A DNA stretch of 34,650 nucleotides. Origin: Alphaproteobacteria bacterium (GTDB lineage Bacteria > Pseudomonadota > Alphaproteobacteria > Rhizobiales > Xanthobacteraceae). Under the pieces are notes generated by a model. It did not search any database. It was not told where the DNA came from and was given only the letters and a program-made list of their open reading frames with translations. Below, one piece after another: positions 31,215 to 34,650 of this stretch (position 1 is its first letter; each line of letters begins with the position of its first letter). Made by a program: the position numbers and the translations under genes. The DNA is taken from NCBI GenBank assembly GCA_016869215.1, contig VGEP01000046.1, positions 1 through 34,650 on the forward strand. Reading direction: 5' to 3'.

Positions 31215-33059
31215 TCAGCCGGCGGCGCGCTGCGGCGGCCGATCCGCCTCGACGGTCCGGCCTTGCCCGAGCAGGCGATCGAGCGCCTCACGCGGACCGG
31301 GCTTTGCGAACAGGAAGCCTTGCATCTCCTCGCAGCCGGCCAGCCGCAGCCGCACGCGCTGCTCCTCGGTCTCGACGCCCTCCGCGAGCAGCGTGAGATC
31401 GAGCGCGCGGCCCAGCGCCACAATCGCCTGGATCACCGCCGGACTGTGGCCGGGGCTGCCGAGCGGCGCGACAAATCCGCGGTCGATCTTGAGCTTGTCG
31501 AAGTGGAATTTCTGCAGATAGGTCATGCTGGAATAGCCGGTGCCGAAATCGTCGAGCGCCAGGCGCACGCCGAGCGCGCGGAGCGCGTCGAGCCGCTCCT
31601 TGGCCTGGTCCGGATCGTCGATCAGCACGCCCTCGGTGACTTCGAGCAGCAGGCGTTCCGGCGCGGTGCCGGTCTCGGCAAGCATGCCCGCCACAAGACC
31701 CGCGAGGTTCGGGTCCCGAACCTGCATGGGCGAAAGATTGACTGAGATGTAGAGATCGGGCCATCGCCTCGCGTCGGTCAACGCGCGGCGCAGGACGAAC
31801 GCGCCCAGTTCGCCGATCAGGCCGCCGCGCTCGGCGGCCGCAACGAACGCCGCCGGCGAAATCTGGCCGTGCGTTGGATGCCGCCATCGCAGCAGCGCTT
31901 CGGCCCCGACGATTTGCGCTCCGCCGCCCCTGACGATGGGCTGGTAGTGGACGTCGAGGTCGCCATTGACCAGCGCGCGCTTCAATTCGCGCTCAAGGAA
32001 CCGCCGTTCCTCGAACTCCCGGTCCATGGCGGCGTCGAACCGGAGCACGCCGTTGCGGCGCTTCCGCTTGGCAGCGCCGAGCGCGAGGTTGGTCCGCCTC
32101 GTCATGTCGTCGCGGCTCGCGCCGTCGCCGGGCGCTTGCGCAAAGCCGGCCGTTGCGCCGACCTGGACGGCCTGCCCGTTGACCCAATAGGGCTTGGCAA
32201 GCGCCTCGACCAGATTTTCGATCGCCGGCGCCGGCTGGGCGGCGTCAGTCTGGCGCAGCAAGACGGCGAACTCGTTGCCGTCGAAGCGGCCGCAGACCGC
32301 CCCGGCCGGGAGGTTTTCCTTCAGCCGCGCCGCGAAGGCGGACAGCAGGTCGTCGCCGGCGCGATGGCCGTGCGCGTCGTTGACATCCTTCATGCCGTCG
32401 ACGTCGATCAGCGCAAGCGTCACGGTCTCGCCGGCCTTGCGGGCGCCGAGCGCGGCGTCGATCGATTCCAGCATCTTGCGGTGATTGGGCAGGCCGGTCA
32501 GCACGTCCTCGTGGGCGAGCGTCCAGGCCTTGCGCTCGCTGACGGCAAGGTCGCGCAGCACGCGCCGGACCTGCCAGATCGCAAAACCCGCGAACGCGAT
32601 CAGCAGCACCGTCGCCGCCGTCATCAACGGCTTGAGCGGTCCGAGCGCGTTGGTGAGCGAACGGTCCGGCTCCCAGCTGAACCAGCCGACAATGCGGCCT
32701 TGCGCGTTCAGCACCGGTTGCAGTTCGCGTCCGGCGGCGGCCGGTCCCGTCTCGAAGCGCAGGTCCTTGAGACCCGCGATGCGCGCGATGTCGCGGACAC
32801 GTTGTTCCGGCAGCGCCGAAAAATCGATCCCGGCCGTGCGGATGGCCTCGATCGCGCCATGTAACGCCGCACGGCGCTCGACCTGTCGCCCCTCATCGGC
32901 CTGCTGCAACAGCACCGAGGCGGCGAATACGCAGAACAACGTCGTGCAAAGGACGAACAGGCCGAACGAGCCGACCAGGCCCGGCGTCATCGCCCGGCGA
33001 TCCGGGACGAGCCGCGAAAGCACTCCGATACGCATGAACGACGGCCCGCCCGGTCCCAC
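31215..33059 (-). CDS. Membrane GGDEF-EAL protein with a degenerate GGDEF site
   Basis: This c-di-GMP protein of about 614 residues has two N-terminal transmembrane segments (near 28-50 and 147-163) around a periplasmic sensor of about 95 residues, then GGDEF and EAL domains. The GGDEF signature is DGNEF at 260-264, so the cyclase is probably inactive; the EAL side is intact: EALLRW with E387, E473 and TE at 475-476, DD at 503-504, K524 and E560 line the usual metal and substrate sites, so phosphodiesterase activity is likely. The longest frame begins with GTG at 33059; the ATG at 33035 ([10 protein letters not shown]) is equally possible. It is divergent in function from its neighbours and likely independent. 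Confidence 0.92.
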   Translation of the reverse strand: MGPGGPSFMRIGVLSRLVPDRRAMTPGLVGSFGLFVLCTTLFCVFAASVLLQQADEGRQVERRAALHGAIEAIRTAGIDFSALPEQRVRDIARIAGLKDLRFETGPAAAGRELQPVLNAQGRIVGWFSWEPDRSLTNALGPLKPLMTAATVLLIAFAGFAIWQVRRVLRDLAVSERKAWTLAHEDVLTGLPNHRKMLESIDAALGARKAGETVTLALIDVDGMKDVNDAHGHRAGDDLLSAFAARLKENLPAGAVCGRFDGNEFAVLLRQTDAAQPAPAIENLVEALAKPYWVNGQAVQVGATAGFAQAPGDGASRDDMTRRTNLALGAAKRKRRNGVLRFDAAMDREFEERRFLERELKRALVNGDLDVHYQPIVRGGGAQIVGAEALLRWRHPTHGQISPAAFVAAAERGGLIGELGAFVLRRALTDARRWPDLYISVNLSPMQVRDPNLAGLVAGMLAETGTAPERLLLEVTEGVLIDDPDQAKERLDALRALGVRLALDDFGTGYSSMTYLQKFHFDKLKIDRGFVAPLGSPGHSPAVIQAIVALGRALDLTLLAEGVETEEQRVRLRLAGCEEMQGFLFAKPGPREALDRLLGQGRTVEADRPPQRAAG

Positions 33060-33119
33060 TCACCACATCCCACGCCACCCTATGACCGGACGGTTAACGC
33101 CCCGTCAGCGGCGGGCCGA

Positions 33120-34526
33120 TCAGGCCAGTCCGAACCAGAGCGTGGCGATGCCGAGGAAGGCGAAAAATCCGATCACGTCCGTGACCGTGGTCACGAACGG
33201 CCCCGACGCGATGGCGGGGTCGACGCCTACCCGGGTGAGCGCGAGCGGGATGACGATGCCGCCGAACGCCGCGGCCACGAGCACGCAGACGATGGCGAGC
33301 CCGATCACCAGTCCCAGATCGACGGTCTGGAACCACGCCGAAGCGACGATCCCAAGCACAACTGCGATGCCGAGCCCGTTCAGCGCGCCCACCATCAATT
33401 CGCGCCGCACCACGCGCGCGGCGTTGGTATCGCTGAGATCGCGCGTGGCGAGCGCGCGCACCGCGACCGTCATGGTCTGCGTGCCGGCGTTGCCGCCCAT
33501 GCTGGCGACGATCGGCATCAGCACCGCGAGCGCCACCATCTTCTCGATCGAGGTCGAGAACTGGCGGATCACCCAGGCGGCGATCAGTGCCGTGAAAAGG
33601 TTGGCCATCAGCCAGGGGAATCGACTCTTCACGATGGTCCAGACCGTGTCGGACAGCTCTTCGTCCCGATTGACGCCGCCGAGCGCCTTGATGTCCTCCT
33701 CGGCCTCCTCCTCGATGACGTCCACGATATCGTCGAACGTCAGCACGCCGACCAGCCGCTCGCCCTCGTCCACCACCGGCGCCGCGACCAGGTTGTAGCG
33801 CTCGAACATCCGCGCCACCTCTTCCTGGTCTTCGGTCGCCAGCACGCGGCGGCGGTCCTCGTCCATCAGCTCGGTGACCGGCACCGGCCGCTTGGTCCGC
33901 AGCAGCCGGTCGAGCTGCACCGCGCCGAGCAGGCGATAAGTCGGATCGACCACGTAGAGCTCGAAGAACCGGTCGGGCAGGTCCTCGGTCTCGCGCATGT
34001 AGTCGATGGCGTGGCCGACGGTCCACGACGGCGGGACTGCGATGAACTCGGTCTGCATGCGCCGCCCGGCGCTGCCTTCGGGGTAGCGCAGGATGCGCTG
34101 CAGCTCGCCGCGTTCGCGCGGCGGCAACTGCTCCAGGATTTCGGCCTGCTCGTCGGCCGGCAGGTCTTCCAGGATGTAGGCCGCGTCGTCGGAATCGATC
34201 TCGCGGACGCCCTGCGCCAGCGTCTCGGACGGCAGCTCCTCAAGGATTTCCTCGCGGACCGTGTCCTCGACCTCGGTCAGCGCGGTGAAGTCGAACGAAC
34301 GGCCGAGCAGTTCGATGAAGCGCGGCCGAAGCTCCGGATCGAGCGCTTCGAGCAGATCGCCGGTGTCGGCCTCGTGCAGGTCGCCGGCGAGTACCCGCAA
34401 CCCTTCGGCGTCCCCGCGCTCGATGGCGCGGCGGGCCTGCTCCAGAAACTCTGGCCGGATCGCGCCGTCCTCGTCGCGCATCGCGCCGGCGGCTACCAGA
34501 ACGGCCGTGTCTCTCGGATCGGGCAT
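33120..34526 (-). CDS. mgtE: MgtE-family magnesium transporter
   Basis: This 468-residue Mg2+ channel/transporter has an N-terminal MgtE helical domain (about 35-150, ending in the RYPEGSAGRRM link to the CBS pair), two CBS domains (about 155-275) that sense cytosolic Mg2+, and five transmembrane helices from about 305 with the signature PIVASMGGNAGTQ at 338-350. D450 in VTTVTDVIGFF is the pore aspartate equivalent to D432 of Thermus MgtE. The ATG at 34526 matches the family start. No M-box or other Mg2+ riboswitch is visible in the 124 bases up to the window end. Confidence 0.96.
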   Translation of the reverse strand: MPDPRDTAVLVAAGAMRDEDGAIRPEFLEQARRAIERGDAEGLRVLAGDLHEADTGDLLEALDPELRPRFIELLGRSFDFTALTEVEDTVREEILEELPSETLAQGVREIDSDDAAYILEDLPADEQAEILEQLPPRERGELQRILRYPEGSAGRRMQTEFIAVPPSWTVGHAIDYMRETEDLPDRFFELYVVDPTYRLLGAVQLDRLLRTKRPVPVTELMDEDRRRVLATEDQEEVARMFERYNLVAAPVVDEGERLVGVLTFDDIVDVIEEEAEEDIKALGGVNRDEELSDTVWTIVKSRFPWLMANLFTALIAAWVIRQFSTSIEKMVALAVLMPIVASMGGNAGTQTMTVAVRALATRDLSDTNAARVVRRELMVGALNGLGIAVVLGIVASAWFQTVDLGLVIGLAIVCVLVAAAFGGIVIPLALTRVGVDPAIASGPFVTTVTDVIGFFAFLGIATLWFGLA

Positions 34527-34650
34527 GCCGGCCTCGCGGTTTGCGCGCGCGGTGACGTTTGCGAATACGCGGGCTTCTACGACGCGTCTCGGAACCTGGC
34601 AATCGCGGCGGCATTAATGGTTCCAGGCTTTGCCGCTTGCGACCGGCGCG

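Noticed and set aside
34591-34615. Third EcfG site near the right edge
   Set aside because: GGAAC is followed after 16 bases by CATT rather than CGTT and points out of the window, so it is a near match only.
34527-34650. Magnesium riboswitch (M-box) ahead of mgtE
   Set aside because: The visible leader is short and lacks the conserved M-box helices; only a GGAACC/GGTTCC inverted repeat of unclear meaning is present.

Overview
The window looks like chromosomal DNA of an alphaproteobacterium of the order Hyphomicrobiales, most like the Bradyrhizobium/Xanthobacteraceae side. The base composition is GC-rich. Pointers to the lineage are a MipZ-type ParA ATPase divergent from panC, DUF1489, DUF1236, DUF3617, DUF599 and DUF3253 proteins, two orphan Bug/TctC solute-binding proteins, and two exact GGAAC-N16-CGTT promoters of the EcfG general stress response type. 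No tRNA, rRNA, CRISPR array or prophage was seen. Genes are densely packed and no gene-free stretch exceeds 300 bases.

Layout. 1-603: the end of an IS3-family element that truncates mipZ. 693-5123: panC, a DUF1489 gene, methylcrotonyl-CoA carboxylase alpha (mccA) and a membrane protein. 5254-9777: a Bug protein, a GYD protein, a small conserved protein, a divergent SDR/quinone-reductase pair sharing a symmetric promoter, a cold-shock gene with a long leader, and a 27-residue membrane protein behind an EcfG promoter. 9868-13941: a DUF3617 gene with an in-frame stop, a COG2403 nucleotide-binding protein overlapping a carbamate kinase gene, a class II aldolase and a VOC protein. 13955-19491: mccB (probable TTG start), a DUF1236 protein behind a second EcfG promoter, and a three-gene NEW3/ABC-exporter operon. 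19683-23595: GST, histidine phosphatase, a collagen-like membrane protein, rhodanese, a pair of large palindromes, DUF599, a small membrane protein and DUF3253. 23612-29774: YdcF, RraA-like, a queuosine pair (VUT transporter and QueC), a beta-propeller, a second Bug protein, an aldo/keto reductase and an XRE regulator. 29957-34526: isovaleryl-CoA dehydrogenase, a GGDEF-EAL protein and MgtE.

How the genes work together. Isovaleryl-CoA dehydrogenase, MccB and MccA carry out consecutive steps of leucine breakdown. All three lie on the minus strand in pathway order, but about 14 kb and 10 kb of unrelated genes separate them, as if a compact liu operon had been opened up. QueC makes preQ0 for queuosine and the overlapping VUT gene probably imports queuine precursors. 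The NEW3 protein, ATPase and permease form one ABC unit. The carbamate kinase has no arginine deiminase or carbamoyltransferase nearby; its partner is a COG2403 protein of unknown bacterial function. That pair is the best candidate here for an undescribed metabolic module.
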